A DNA stretch of 64,000 nucleotides from assembly GCF_017654485.1 (NCBI RefSeq), contig NZ_CP061091.1, positions 1,563,501 to 1,627,500 of the forward strand, given 5' to 3'. The notes under the pieces were generated by a model. It was not told the origin of the DNA. It saw only the letters and a list, made by a program, of their open reading frames with translations, and ran no database searches. This DNA comes from Roseomonas marmotae (GTDB taxonomy: Bacteria > Pseudomonadota > Alphaproteobacteria > Acetobacterales > Acetobacteraceae). The position numbers were made by a program, and so were the translations under genes. Below are positions 54,891-63,695 of the stretch, piece by piece (the first letter of the stretch is position 1; every line of letters begins with the position of its first letter).

Positions 54891-55979
54891 ATGACGCGCG
54901 CCATGTCCCTTGCCCACCCCGCTTCGCCGTCTGCCGCGGCGGGCGCCTTCGCATACCCGCATGTCTGCGCCGCTCCTGCCGATCTGCGCGCCGGGTCCGT
55001 CGCCGCCCACGTGAAGCCGCATGACCGCAGGGCATTGCCGCTGCGCGTGGGCACCCGTGGCTCGCCGCTGGCCCTGTGGCAGACCCGCACCTTCCTCGAC
55101 CTGGTGACGCGCTTCTGCCCGGTGCTGCGCAATGTCAACGCCTTCGAGGAGCATGTCATCGCCACCTCGGGCGACCGCATCCAGGACAAGCGCCTGGCCG
55201 ATATCGGCGGCAAGGGCCTCTTTGCCAAGGAGATCCATGAGGCGCTGCTCGACGGGCGGGTGGACTTCGCCGTCCATAGTTTGAAGGACCTGGAGACCGA
55301 GCTGCCGCCGGGCATCGTCCTCGCCTGCACCCTGAAGCGGGAGGATTCGCGGGACTGCCTGGTGCTGGGCCCGCATTGCGGCGCGCTGGACGCGGCCGAC
55401 CCCTTTGGCACCCTGCCGGCCGGCGCGCGGGTCGGCACGGCCAGCCTGCGGCGGCAGGCGCAGCTGCTGCACGCGCGCCCGGACCTCCAGGTCGGCATGA
55501 TCCGCGGCAATGTCGGCTCCCGCCTCGGCAAGCTGGCTGCCGGCGAATTCGACGCCACCCTGCTGGCCCTGGCCGGGCTGAAGCGGCTGGAGATGGCGGA
55601 TCGCGCCTCCATCATCCTGGATGCCGATTCCATGGTGCCGGCCGCCGGACAGGGCATCGTCGCCGTCACCGTGCGGGCGGCGGATCTGGAGCTGCATGAG
55701 CTGCTCTCCGGCATCGAGGACAGCGAGGCCCGCGCCGTCTCCCGCGCCGAGCGGGCGCTGCTGGCGGCGCTGGACGGTTCCTGCCGCACGCCTATCGGCG
55801 GCCATGCGCGGCTGCTGCCCAATGGCGAGCTGCACCTGACCGGGCTGGTGGCGCGGCCCGACGGCACCTTCCTGCTGAAGCGCAGCCTGCATGGCGCCGT
55901 GGCGGATGCCGAGCGGATCGGGCTGGAGCTGGGCGACAGCCTGCGGGCCGACAGCCCCGCCGACATCTTCATCCAGTAG
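54891..55979 (+). CDS. hemC: Porphobilinogen deaminase (hydroxymethylbilane synthase)
   Basis: A 362-aa enzyme of tetrapyrrole synthesis. It has RVGTRGSPLALWQT, GDRIQDKRLADIGGKGLFAKEIHEALL, VHSLKDLETELP and RRQAQLLHARPDL. The Cys that carries the dipyrromethane cofactor is Cys298 in DGSCRTPIGG. About 45 residues precede the conserved start, longer than usual; a second ATG at 54903 would shorten it by only four, so the extension is either real or the true start lies further inside. First gene of hemC-hemD-mitofilin-hemY. Confidence 0.95.
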   Translation: MTRAMSLAHPASPSAAAGAFAYPHVCAAPADLRAGSVAAHVKPHDRRALPLRVGTRGSPLALWQTRTFLDLVTRFCPVLRNVNAFEEHVIATSGDRIQDKRLADIGGKGLFAKEIHEALLDGRVDFAVHSLKDLETELPPGIVLACTLKREDSRDCLVLGPHCGALDAADPFGTLPAGARVGTASLRRQAQLLHARPDLQVGMIRGNVGSRLGKLAAGEFDATLLALAGLKRLEMADRASIILDADSMVPAAGQGIVAVTVRAADLELHELLSGIEDSEARAVSRAERALLAALDGSCRTPIGGHARLLPNGELHLTGLVARPDGTFLLKRSLHGAVADAERIGLELGDSLRADSPADIFIQ

Positions 55980-55982
55980 CCG

Positions 55983-56741
55983 ATGACGGCGCCCGCCGTC
56001 CTGGTCACCCGGCCCGAGCCCGGCGCGGCGGAAACCGCCGCCGCCGTGGCCGCGCTGGGCTGGCGCCCCCTGCTGGCGCCCGCGCTGGTGCTGGCGCCGC
56101 TGCCGCCGCCCGCCGACCTCACGGCCCCCGCCCAGGCCCTGCTGCTGCCCAGCCGTGCCGCCGCGCGCGCCCTGCCGGGGGTGCGGCGCGACCTGCCTGT
56201 GCTCGCCGTCGGCCCCGGCACGGCCGAGGAGGCCCGCGCCGCCGGTTTTACCTGCGTCAGCGCAGCCTCTGGCGATGCCGTGTCCTTGACCGCAGAAGCC
56301 GCACGCAGCCTGGACCCCAGGGCCGGGCCGCTGCTGCTGGCAGTGGGGCGCGGCTATAGCGACGCGCTGGCGGCCTCGTTGCGGGGCCATGGCTTCGCCG
56401 TGCGGCGGCGGGTGGTCTATGCCGCCCGCCCCGCCGATTCGCTGTCCGCCGAGGCCGCCGAGGCCCTGCGGGCGGGGGAGGTGCGGGCGGCGCTGTTTTT
56501 CTCGCCACGCTCGGCCAGCGTGACCATGGCGTTGCTGCGGCGGGCCGGGCTGGCGGAAACCGTGGGGAGCGTGGCGGCGTTGGCGCTTTCGGCGCGGATT
56601 GCCACGGCACTGGCGGGACTGTCCTGGCAGACGATCCGTGCTACCCCCACGCCCGAACCGATGGCGCTGATGGCCCTTCTGGGCCCGGCGCACCACCCGG
56701 CCGTGAGGCCCGACCGCGAGGGGCAGGAGAAGAATGTCTGA
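55983..56741 (+). CDS. hemD: Uroporphyrinogen-III synthase
   Basis: A 252-aa cyclase that closes hydroxymethylbilane to uroporphyrinogen III. As is normal for HemD the sequence is poorly conserved, but VLVTRPEPGAAETAAAVAALGWRPLLAPAL, a central VGPGTAEEARAAGF and FFSPRSASVTMALLRRAGL fit the family. It starts three bases after hemC and overlaps the mitofilin start by eight bases. Confidence 0.88.
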   Translation: MTAPAVLVTRPEPGAAETAAAVAALGWRPLLAPALVLAPLPPPADLTAPAQALLLPSRAAARALPGVRRDLPVLAVGPGTAEEARAAGFTCVSAASGDAVSLTAEAARSLDPRAGPLLLAVGRGYSDALAASLRGHGFAVRRRVVYAARPADSLSAEAAEALRAGEVRAALFFSPRSASVTMALLRRAGLAETVGSVAALALSARIATALAGLSWQTIRATPTPEPMALMALLGPAHHPAVRPDREGQEKNV

Positions 56742-58158
56742 CACGCCAAAGGAAAGCCCCGCCCGCACCCCATCGAAGGGGAGCAGCGACGGCCGGCGCG
56801 ACAAGGGGCGCAACATGGCCCCGCAACGTGCGCCGCAGCCCGCAGCCGATGCGGCGCCGCCGGCGCCCGATACTGTGGAGCCGGTGACGCCGCCTGCCGC
56901 CACGCCGGTGGCCGAGGCGGAACCCGTGGCCGCCACGCCCCCGCCGGAACCGCCGCCGCGCCGGCCCGGCCCCGCGACGCCGCCGCCCGCCGTGCCGCGC
57001 CGGCGCGATTCACTGGCCCTGCCGCTGGCCGCCGGTGGTGTCGCGCTGTCCGTCCTGGCGGTGGTGCTGGCCCTGGCCAACCGCCCAGACCAGCCGCAGA
57101 TCGATCCCGCGCGGATCGACGCGCTGGAGGGCCGCCTGCAGCAGGCCGAGACCCGCGCCGATGCGCTGGGCCCGGTGACGCAGCGCATCGACCAGCGCCT
57201 GGGCGCGCTGGAGACGGCGATGCGCGAACGCGAATCGGTGACGCCCGCCGCGCTGGAGGCCCTGCGTAACGGGCTGCAGCAGCAGCAACAGGCCGTGGCC
57301 GCGCAGCAGGGCCAGTTGGACGCGCGTGTCCGTCAGGCCGAGGAAGCCCTGAGCCAGCGCCTCACCGCCGCGCAGGAGCAGTTGGGGGAGCGGGTGAATG
57401 CCGCGGCCGCCGCCCTGGCGCCGAGGCTGGAGGCGCTGGACCAGGCGCAGCAGCAGCGCCTCGGCGCCATGCAGGAGCAGGTGCGGCAGCAGCTTGAGGC
57501 CGCAGCGCGGACCGCGCAGCAGCAGCAGGAGGCTGCCAGCCGTACGGCACGGGAGCAGCTGGAAGCCGCCGCCCAGGCCGCGCAGCAGGCCGCCGCCGCC
57601 CAGAAGCAGGAGATGGATGCGCGCTTCACGGCGCTGGAGCAGCGCGAGGCCCGCATCACCGCCGCCGAGCAGCGGCTGAACCGGCTGGTCGCCTCCACCG
57701 CCCTCACCACGGCGCTGGAAGCCGGCCAGCCGCTGAGCCAGGCCCTGGCTGCCCTGCCCGGCACGGCGCCGCCGGCGCTCACCGCCTATGCCAATGCCGC
57801 GCCGCCCACCATGGCCTCGCTTCGCCTCTCCTTCGACGAGGCGGCCCGGGCCGCCCGCGCGGCCTCCGAGCCCGCGACCGGCGACCAGGGCGTGCTGGAG
57901 GCGGCGGCGACGCGGCTGTCCAACCTCGTCACTATCCGCCGCGGCGACCAGACCGTCTGGGGCGACAGGGTGAGCGGGGAACTGGAAGGCGCCCGCCAGG
58001 CGCTGGAGGCCGGCGACCTCGCCGCCGCCGTGCAGAAGGTGGAGGCGCTGCCCGAGCCTGCCCGCGCCCCGATGGACGGCTGGCTGCAGCAGGCGCGTGG
58101 GCTGATCGCCGCCCGCGCCGCGCTGGGCGAGCTGGTGGCGCCGCGGGGGCAGGGCTGA
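56734..58158 (+). CDS. Mitofilin (Mic60)-family inner-membrane protein
   Basis: A 474-aa homologue of the cristae-organising protein of mitochondria. A Pro/Ala-rich cytosolic N-terminus (1-90) leads to one transmembrane helix at about 92-112 (LPLAAGGVALSVLAVVLAL). A long Gln/Ala coiled coil follows (about 120-320, rich in LEQ/AQ heptads), then the C-terminal mitofilin domain (about 330-474) in the periplasm. Alphaproteobacterial members shape intracytoplasmic membranes or contact the outer membrane. The hemD-mitofilin-hemY order is conserved in the class. Confidence 0.88.
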   Translation: MSDTPKESPARTPSKGSSDGRRDKGRNMAPQRAPQPAADAAPPAPDTVEPVTPPAATPVAEAEPVAATPPPEPPPRRPGPATPPPAVPRRRDSLALPLAAGGVALSVLAVVLALANRPDQPQIDPARIDALEGRLQQAETRADALGPVTQRIDQRLGALETAMRERESVTPAALEALRNGLQQQQQAVAAQQGQLDARVRQAEEALSQRLTAAQEQLGERVNAAAAALAPRLEALDQAQQQRLGAMQEQVRQQLEAAARTAQQQQEAASRTAREQLEAAAQAAQQAAAAQKQEMDARFTALEQREARITAAEQRLNRLVASTALTTALEAGQPLSQALAALPGTAPPALTAYANAAPPTMASLRLSFDEAARAARAASEPATGDQGVLEAAATRLSNLVTIRRGDQTVWGDRVSGELEGARQALEAGDLAAAVQKVEALPEPARAPMDGWLQQARGLIAARAALGELVAPRGQG

Positions 58159-59429
58159 TGCGCCGCGCGCTCTGGCTGCTGCTGCTCTGCCTCGTCACCG
58201 TCGGCGTCGCCTGGTTCCTGATGCGGATGGGCGGCACGGTGGAGGTACGCGTCGGCGATACCTTCATCGGCGTCAACCTGCCGGTGGTGCTGCTGATCCT
58301 TGCGGTGCTCTTCCTGGTGCTGCACGGGCTGCTGAGCGGCTGGCGCGCCCTGCGCCGCCTGCCTGCCCGCATGCGCGCCAAGCGCGAGGCCCGTGACCGC
58401 GAGAAGGGCGAGGCCGCGCTGACCCGCGCCCTGGTGGCCCTGGCCGCCGGCACGGCCGATACCGCCCGGCTGGAAGTGCGCCGCGCGCGGCAGCTGCTGG
58501 GCGACAAGCCGCAGGTGCTGCTGCTCTCGGCCGAGGCTGAGCGCCTTAATGGCAGTGAGGAAGGGGCGACCGAGGCTTTCCAGGCGCTGGCGGCACGCGA
58601 GGATGCGAGGTTCCTCGGCCTGCGTGGATTGCTGCGCCAGGCCATCCAGCGGCAGGACTGGCCCGCCGCCCAGCAGCTGGCGCGGGAGGCCGAGGCCGCC
58701 CAGCCCGGCGCCGCCTGGCTGCGCGAGGAGCGCGCCGCCCTGGCGCTGCGCACGCGGGACTGGCGCGAGGCACTGGCCCTGGCTGCCCCCAAGGCCCCGA
58801 AGGCGCAGCTGGCCATGGCCGCCGCGCGGCAGGAACAGGACCCCGCCCAGGCGGCCGAGCTGGAGCGGCAGGCCTTCCAGGCCGATCCGGGCTTCGCCCC
58901 TGCCGCCGTGGCCTATGCGGCGCGGCTGGAAGCGGCCGGTTCCCACCGCAAGGCGCGCGGCGTGCTGGAGCAGGCCTGGGCCGCCATGCCGCATCCCGAC
59001 ATCGCCGCCGCCTATCTGGACCGGGAGAGCGATCCGCTGGAGCGGGTGAAGCTGGCGGAGGCGCTGGTCCATGCCAACCGCAACCATCCCGAGAGCCGCC
59101 TGCTGCTGGCCCGTACCGCCCTGGCCGCGTCCCTGACCGGCCGCGCGCGGCAGGAACTGGAGGCCCTGGTGCAGGAAGGCACCGCCGATACCCGCGCCTA
59201 TCTTGCGCTGGTGGAGCTGGAGCAGGTGGAGCATGGTGAGAGCGCCGTGGCCCGCGCCGCCGAGGCCCGCTGGCTGCGCGCCGCCACGGCCGCGCCTTCG
59301 GAGCCGCGCTGGCGCTGTGGCCATTGCGGCAAGCTGCACGCGCAATGGGTGCCGGTCTGCGATGCCTGCGGCACGGCCGGCGAGGTCGCCTGGCAGCCCG
59401 GCCCGGCGCAGATCCTGCCGCGCGCCTGA
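58158..59429 (+). CDS. hemY: HemY-like membrane TPR protein with C-terminal zinc ribbon
   Basis: A 423-aa protein of the HemY N-terminal family: two N-terminal helices (ALWLLLLCLVTVGVAWFLM and LPVVLLILAVLFLVLHGLL), the connecting VRVGDTFIGVNL, and a TPR solenoid to about residue 370. A zinc ribbon closes it: WRCGHCGKLHAQWVPVCDACG (two CxxC pairs), as in LapB/YciM-type proteins. Not the oxygen-dependent oxidase of the same name; its role in heme synthesis is unproven. It shares one base with the mitofilin stop (TGATG). Confidence 0.88.
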   Translation: MRRALWLLLLCLVTVGVAWFLMRMGGTVEVRVGDTFIGVNLPVVLLILAVLFLVLHGLLSGWRALRRLPARMRAKREARDREKGEAALTRALVALAAGTADTARLEVRRARQLLGDKPQVLLLSAEAERLNGSEEGATEAFQALAAREDARFLGLRGLLRQAIQRQDWPAAQQLAREAEAAQPGAAWLREERAALALRTRDWREALALAAPKAPKAQLAMAAARQEQDPAQAAELERQAFQADPGFAPAAVAYAARLEAAGSHRKARGVLEQAWAAMPHPDIAAAYLDRESDPLERVKLAEALVHANRNHPESRLLLARTALAASLTGRARQELEALVQEGTADTRAYLALVELEQVEHGESAVARAAEARWLRAATAAPSEPRWRCGHCGKLHAQWVPVCDACGTAGEVAWQPGPAQILPRA

Positions 59430-59453
59430 GCGCCACGGCATCTGGTGGACGGG

Positions 59454-59478
59454 AAGGGGGCCTCGCGGCCCCCTTTTT
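59454..59478 (+). terminator. Intrinsic terminator of the hemC-hemD-mitofilin-hemY operon
   Basis: Nine-base perfect stem (59454-59462 with 59467-59475), TCGC loop, then a short T run ending at 59478. It lies 24 bases after the hemY stop. Confidence 0.82.
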
Positions 59479-59493
59479 CATGTCCGCGCCGCC

Positions 59494-60309
59494 CTAGCCC
59501 AGGAAGGCGTCGCCATGCGGGTGCTGCATGAACTGCTCCCGCTGCTCGTCCGACATGCCGATCAGCAGCACCACGTCGATACGGTCCATCCGCTGCTGCG
59601 CCAGATGGTCCACCCAATGGGCCAGCCCTTCCGGGTCCGGCTCCCGCTCCAGCGTGCTGCGGTAGATGGAGGTGACATAGGCGACATCGTCCTGGTGCGC
59701 GTGGTGGGCGCGGAACTCGTCGCTATCGGCGATGGCTTCCACCAACTGTCGCGCGGTCAACTCGCCGCGCGCCAGCTTGCCGGTCCAGAAGGCCAGCCCG
59801 ACGGCATCCGGCGTGCGGTCGAAGACGGCGTCATAGGCCATGCCCACCACCGTCGCGTTGCTGTCCCGCACCCAGAGGCCGCCGGGATGGCTGGCCTCGA
59901 ATTTCCTGGCGGCCTCCGGGCTCTGGACGAAATTCGCGATCAGCTGTGCACGGCTGAGACCGGCATCAAGGGCCCCGAGCTGCACGGCCATCCCCGCGGT
60001 GTCCGGCAACCGCCCGAGTGACTCCCAATAGAGGTTCACCACCAGGGCCTCGTTGGTGAGGCCGCCGAAGCGGGTGATGAACTCGTTGCTGCTGAAGAAA
60101 CCCTCCGCGACCTGCGCCAGGCTCATGCCATGCGCCATGTGGTCGTTCCAGTTGATCATGCCGGCCTCATCCGGCTCCCGCCCCAGGATGGTGGCGTAGA
60201 GACGCACCACCTCGGCCGCGTGCGAGGCACCGGAGAAGTCGATCACGCCATTGGCGAAGGCGATGCGGGAAACCGGTCCGATCCGGACGATGTCGCCCGT
60301 GTTCAACAC
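59494..60309 (-). CDS. DUF4214-domain protein, 3' part of a frameshifted surface protein
   Basis: At least 271 aa from the first in-frame GTG, but the frame is open upstream through PLTLGETHHGFTKVSPDLV into the proline-repeat region, so this is the C-terminal part of the gene that begins at 61816. Three DUF4214-like repeats are visible (EVVRLYATILGREPDEAGMINWNDHM; GMAYDAVFDRTPDAVGLAFWTGKL; YVTSIYRSTLEREPDPEGLAHWVDHL). DUF4214 is common at the end of large type I-secreted or S-layer-associated proteins. A one-base insertion near 60731 puts it out of frame with the upstream part. Confidence 0.8.
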   Translation of the reverse strand: MLNTGDIVRIGPVSRIAFANGVIDFSGASHAAEVVRLYATILGREPDEAGMINWNDHMAHGMSLAQVAEGFFSSNEFITRFGGLTNEALVVNLYWESLGRLPDTAGMAVQLGALDAGLSRAQLIANFVQSPEAARKFEASHPGGLWVRDSNATVVGMAYDAVFDRTPDAVGLAFWTGKLARGELTARQLVEAIADSDEFRAHHAHQDDVAYVTSIYRSTLEREPDPEGLAHWVDHLAQQRMDRIDVVLLIGMSDEQREQFMQHPHGDAFLG

Positions 60310-60325
60310 GATCTGCGTGACGTGG

Positions 60326-61816
60326 TCAGGGCCCGTGACAATGCGCTCCGCCTCCCAGACCAGGCGCAGTGAGGTGACGAGATCCGGCGAGACCTTGGTG
60401 AAGCCATGGTGCGTTTCGCCCAGCGTGAGCGGTGGTGGCGACGGTGGCGAGACTGGCGGCGGTGGCGGCGAGACCGGTGGCGGCGGCGAGACCGGCGGTG
60501 GCGGCGGTGGCGAGACCGGCGGTGGCGGCGGTGGCGGCGGCGGCGAGACCGGCGGTGGCGGCGGTGGCGAGACCGGTGGTGGTGGTGGTGAGACCGGCGG
60601 TGGCGGCGAGACCGGTGGTGGCGGCGGTGGCGAGACCGGCGGTGGCGAGACCGCCGGTGGCGGCGGCGGCGAGACCGGCGGTGGCGGCGGCGGCGAGACC
60701 GGTGGTGGCGGCGGCGGCGAGACCGGTGGTGGGTGGTGGTGAGACCGGCGGTGGCGGCGAGACCGGTGGTGGCGGCGGTGGCGAGACCGGCGGTGGCGAG
60801 ACCGGCGGTGGCGGCGGCGGCGAGACCGGCGGTGGCGGCGGCGGCGAGACCGGTGGTGGCGGCGGCGGCGAGACCGGTGGTGGTGGTGGTGAGACCGGCG
60901 GTGGCGGCGAGACCGGTGGTGGCGGCGGTGGCGAGACCGGCGGTGGCGGCGGCGGCGAGACCGGCGGTGGCGGCGGCGGCGAGACCGGTGGTGGCGGCGG
61001 TGGCGAGACCGGCGGTGGCGAGACCGGCGGTGGCGGCGGCGGCGAGACCGGTGGTGGCGGCGGTGGCGAGACCGGTGGTGGCGGCGGCGGCGAGACCGGT
61101 GGTGGCGGCGGTGGCGAGACCGGTGGTGGCGGCGGTGGCGAGACCGGTGGCGGTGGCGGTGGCGAGACCGGTGGTGGCGCGGGCAGATCGTCCTCGCTCG
61201 TCACGTTCAGCACCTTCACCGTCACGGCGAAGGCGGCGCTTTGCCGGCCGTCCGAGACCTCGATCATCACGCTGCGGTCGGTGCCACCTTCCCGCAGCAG
61301 GTCCACGCCGTCGCGCAGCTTCAGGGTGCGATCCACCACCTCGAACCAGGCGGAATCCGGCCAGGCCACGCTGTATTCCAGCGCGTTCGCCGGCGTGTCC
61401 GGATCGGTGGCCTGCAACACGCCGATCGTGGCGCCGACATCGTTCTCCAGCACCACGCCGCCGGAGGAGAAGCCGAGACTCTGTGGCGGCGTATCGTCCA
61501 CCCCCTGCAGCACCACCGGCCAGGATTGGCCGGTATCTCGCCATCCGCTGGCGAAGTGCAGAGAGAGACCGAAGGTGAAGACCGGGTCGCTCTCTGCGGG
61601 ATATGCCTCCCGGTCGAAGGCCGTGGCGGGCACGATGGTCACGATGCCCCGCGCCGCGTCCAGCACGGCGGTGAAATGCGCCGCGCCGGCGCCTGTCAGC
61701 GCAACCGCCGTCACGCCCTCTGCGCCGGTCAGCGTCAGGCTGGCCACCCAGTCTCCCGGGCGGTTGTTCTCCAGGATAGTGCCGGGCACCACGCCCGTTG
61801 CCACCGGATTGGCCAT
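60326..61816 (-). CDS. Cadherin-like repeat protein with proline-rich region, 5' part of a frameshifted gene
   Basis: The start MANPVATGVVPGTILENNRPGD is preceded by AAGGA six bases upstream. About 210 residues form two cadherin-like beta domains (ILENNRPGDWVASLTLTG; VLENDVGATIGVLQATDPDTP...VTVKVLNVTSEDD). A long run of PPPPPPVS repeats follows. At about 60731 one extra base shifts the frame: the repeat is then read as TTGLAAAA until a stop at 60326. Without the insertion the frame would continue into the DUF4214 domains. No signal peptide is visible, consistent with type I secretion. Product as sequenced: 496 aa with an aberrant end. Confidence 0.75.
   Translation of the reverse strand: MANPVATGVVPGTILENNRPGDWVASLTLTGAEGVTAVALTGAGAAHFTAVLDAARGIVTIVPATAFDREAYPAESDPVFTFGLSLHFASGWRDTGQSWPVVLQGVDDTPPQSLGFSSGGVVLENDVGATIGVLQATDPDTPANALEYSVAWPDSAWFEVVDRTLKLRDGVDLLREGGTDRSVMIEVSDGRQSAAFAVTVKVLNVTSEDDLPAPPPVSPPPPPPVSPPPPPPVSPPPPPPVSPPPPPPVSPPPPPPVSPPPPPPVSPPPVSPPPPPPVSPPPPPPVSPPPPPPVSPPPPPPVSPPPPVSPPPPPVSPPPPPPVSPPPPPPVSPPPPPPVSPPPVSPPPPPPVSPPPPVSPPPTTGLAAAATTGLAAAATAGLAAAATGGLATAGLATAATTGLAATAGLTTTTTGLATAATAGLAAAATAATAGLATAATAGLAAATGLAATAASLATVATTAHAGRNAPWLHQGLAGSRHLTAPGLGGGAHCHGP
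60430..61178 (-). repeat. Low-complexity repeat region encoding (PPPPPPVS)n
   Basis: About 750 bp of units of 15, 18 or 24 bases, each (plus strand) GAGACC followed by GGT/GGC triplets, coding on the minus strand for PPPVS to PPPPPPVS. All spacers between GAGACC units are multiples of three except one of 16 bases at 60725-60740. Third-base use alternates GGT and GGC, which keeps the array from being perfectly uniform. Confidence 0.93.
60590..60890. repeat. 150-bp higher-order tandem duplication inside the proline repeat
   Basis: Block 60590-60740 and block 60741-60890 are the same apart from one substitution (CGCCGG against CGGCGG) and one inserted G in the first. A third block starting at 60891 shares its first part. 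So the array grew by recent 150-bp duplications, and the insertion arose after the last one. Confidence 0.9.
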
Positions 61817-61976
61817 TGCCACGTCCTTTTGCCGTCGCCTGGGCATTTCAGCGGAGTGACGTGAAGAAAGGGTGACGCGCGGTGCCTCACGGCGGTGTCC
61901 GTGGCGCGCGAAACGGAATCTTCACGGGTCTGGGCGAGGATGTCGCGAACAGGTCCTAGCCGGAGAATGCCGAACC

Positions 61977-63638
61977 ATGACCCTGCGCCGCCGCATCGTC
62001 GCGTCCCTTGCCATTCTGTTCCTCAGCTTCCTCGGCCTCGGCGGCTTCGCGCTGGATCGGCTGGGCAAGGTGCGGCAGGCATCGGATGGCATCGCCGCGC
62101 ATGCCAGTGGCAGCATGCACCTGCTGTCGGAACTGGCCGATGGCTCCCATCGCTATCGCAACGCAGTGCTGCTGGCAGGAATGCGGCAGGATGACAGCTT
62201 GCGCGCGCAGGATGAGGCCACCATCGCCAGTCAGCGGGCGGAGGTCACGCGCCTCCTCGACAGCTACAGGCCGGTTGGCGCGGATGAGATGGAGAGCCGG
62301 GGCTTCGTGCAGCTTGCCCAGGCCTGGCGTGCCTATATCGGCCTGATGCCCGCCGCCCAACCGCCGGGCCGCCCGGCCAGCACGCGGGAGCAACTGAACA
62401 ATGAGGAACGGGAGGCCTTCGCGCGTTTTGAACGGGCGCGGGACCAGCTGAGCAAGCATATGCTGTCGGCCATGCAGGCGGTGGTGCAGCATTCTCACCG
62501 GACCTACGACACGGCTTACTGGCTGATCCTGGGTGCCGTGCTGCTCGGCGCCCTGCTCTCCCTGGGCATCGCGTTGAACCTGGCCGCCAGCGTGACCTCG
62601 CCGCTGCTGCGCCTGGCCGGCGTCATGGACCGCATGACGCGTGGAGAGCTGGAAGCGGTAGTGACGGATCAGGAGCGCGCCGACGAGATCGGCAGCATGG
62701 CGCGCGCGCTGGAAGTCTTCCGCGCCAGGGTGCGGGATGGCGAGCGGCTGGCACGAGAGCAGGCGGAGATGGACGTCGCCCAGTCCCAGCGAGCGCAGAA
62801 GCTGGATGAGCTGGTATGCGCCTTCGGTGAGGAGACGCGCGGCATGCTGGATGGCGTGCGCCAGGCCGCCGAGCGGCTGAACGGCACCGCCAGCCGCATG
62901 GGCCAGGCGGCGGAGGAAGGCGCACGGCTGACCGAGGCACTCTCCACCGCGTCCGAAGGCGCGTCGGGCAATGCGCAGACCGCCGCCGCGGCGACGGAGG
63001 AACTCGCATCCTCGATTGGCGAGATCACCCGGCAGGTCGGCCGCTCGGCCGAGGTGTCACGCCGTGCCGTGGCGGAGGCCGAGCGCACGGATCGCACGGT
63101 GCGCGACCTGGCTGAGACCGCCAGCAAGATCGGCGATGTGGTGCGGCTGATCGCCGATATCGCCGGGCAGACCAATCTGCTGGCCCTGAACGCCACCATC
63201 GAGGCGGCGCGGGCGGGCGAGGCAGGCAAGGGCTTCGCCGTCGTCGCCAGCGAGGTGAAATCTCTCGCCAGCCAGACAGCGCGCGCGACGGAGGAGATCG
63301 GCCAGCAGGTGGGCGCCATCCAGGGCGCAACGGGGCAGGCGGTGGAGGCCATCCGCAGCATCGGGCTGGTGGTGGCCGAGATCGACCAGACCGCCGCCGC
63401 CATTGCAGCCGCAGTGGAGCAGCAGGGTGCCGCGACGCAGGAAATCGCCCGCAATATCGCCGGCACGGCGGAGGCCGCCTCCACCGTCTCGCGGGAGACG
63501 GCGGTGGTGCGGGATTCCGCCGGCGCCAGCGGGGATGCCGCGCGGGAGGTGCGGGAAGCATCCCGAGAGTTGAACGATCAGGCCAATGGCCTGCGCGCAC
63601 GGGTGGACCGCTTCCTGAACTTGGTACGCGCGGCCTAG
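61977..63638 (+). CDS. Methyl-accepting chemotaxis protein
   Basis: A 553-aa membrane receptor: TM1 ([20 protein letters not shown]), a periplasmic four-helix sensor of about 155 residues ([22 protein letters not shown]), TM2 ([21 protein letters not shown]), a HAMP domain ([31 protein letters not shown]), and an MCP signalling domain. The hairpin tip is [50 protein letters not shown], the CheA/CheW contact. It ends [15 protein letters not shown], with no CheR-binding pentapeptide. Ligand unknown. Divergent from the proline-repeat surface protein gene. Confidence 0.93.
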   Translation: MTLRRRIVASLAILFLSFLGLGGFALDRLGKVRQASDGIAAHASGSMHLLSELADGSHRYRNAVLLAGMRQDDSLRAQDEATIASQRAEVTRLLDSYRPVGADEMESRGFVQLAQAWRAYIGLMPAAQPPGRPASTREQLNNEEREAFARFERARDQLSKHMLSAMQAVVQHSHRTYDTAYWLILGAVLLGALLSLGIALNLAASVTSPLLRLAGVMDRMTRGELEAVVTDQERADEIGSMARALEVFRARVRDGERLAREQAEMDVAQSQRAQKLDELVCAFGEETRGMLDGVRQAAERLNGTASRMGQAAEEGARLTEALSTASEGASGNAQTAAAATEELASSIGEITRQVGRSAEVSRRAVAEAERTDRTVRDLAETASKIGDVVRLIADIAGQTNLLALNATIEAARAGEAGKGFAVVASEVKSLASQTARATEEIGQQVGAIQGATGQAVEAIRSIGLVVAEIDQTAAAIAAAVEQQGAATQEIARNIAGTAEAASTVSRETAVVRDSAGASGDAAREVREASRELNDQANGLRARVDRFLNLVRAA

Positions 63639-63662
63639 AGGATTGCGGCGGGCATCGTCACT

Positions 63663-63686
63663 TGGCCGGGCTGTTCCACCCGGCCA
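63663..63686. terminator. Convergent hairpin after the chemotaxis receptor gene
   Basis: Arms 63663-63670 and 63679-63686 are perfect 8-base complements with an 8-base loop, between two convergent stop codons. No U tract. Confidence 0.45.
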
Positions 63687-63695
63687 GGCTTCGCC

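Noticed and set aside
54855..57188. Long upstream extension of the tsaD frame
   Set aside because: It runs antisense to hemC, hemD and mitofilin with no motif; TsaD homologues start at the 54854 position.
58158..59429. HemY as protoporphyrinogen oxidase
   Set aside because: The protein is the membrane TPR family with a zinc ribbon and no FAD-binding motif; it only shares the gene name.
60430..61178. CRISPR-like array of short repeats
   Set aside because: The spacers are made of the same GGT/GGC triplets, unit length varies as 15/18/24 bases, and the array is coding for PPPVS; no cas genes.
60251..61859. Plus-strand frames coding for Gly-rich GGGGET repeats
   Set aside because: They are the antisense of the proline repeats; the minus frame has a ribosome site, cadherin-like domains and DUF4214, and the plus frames have none.
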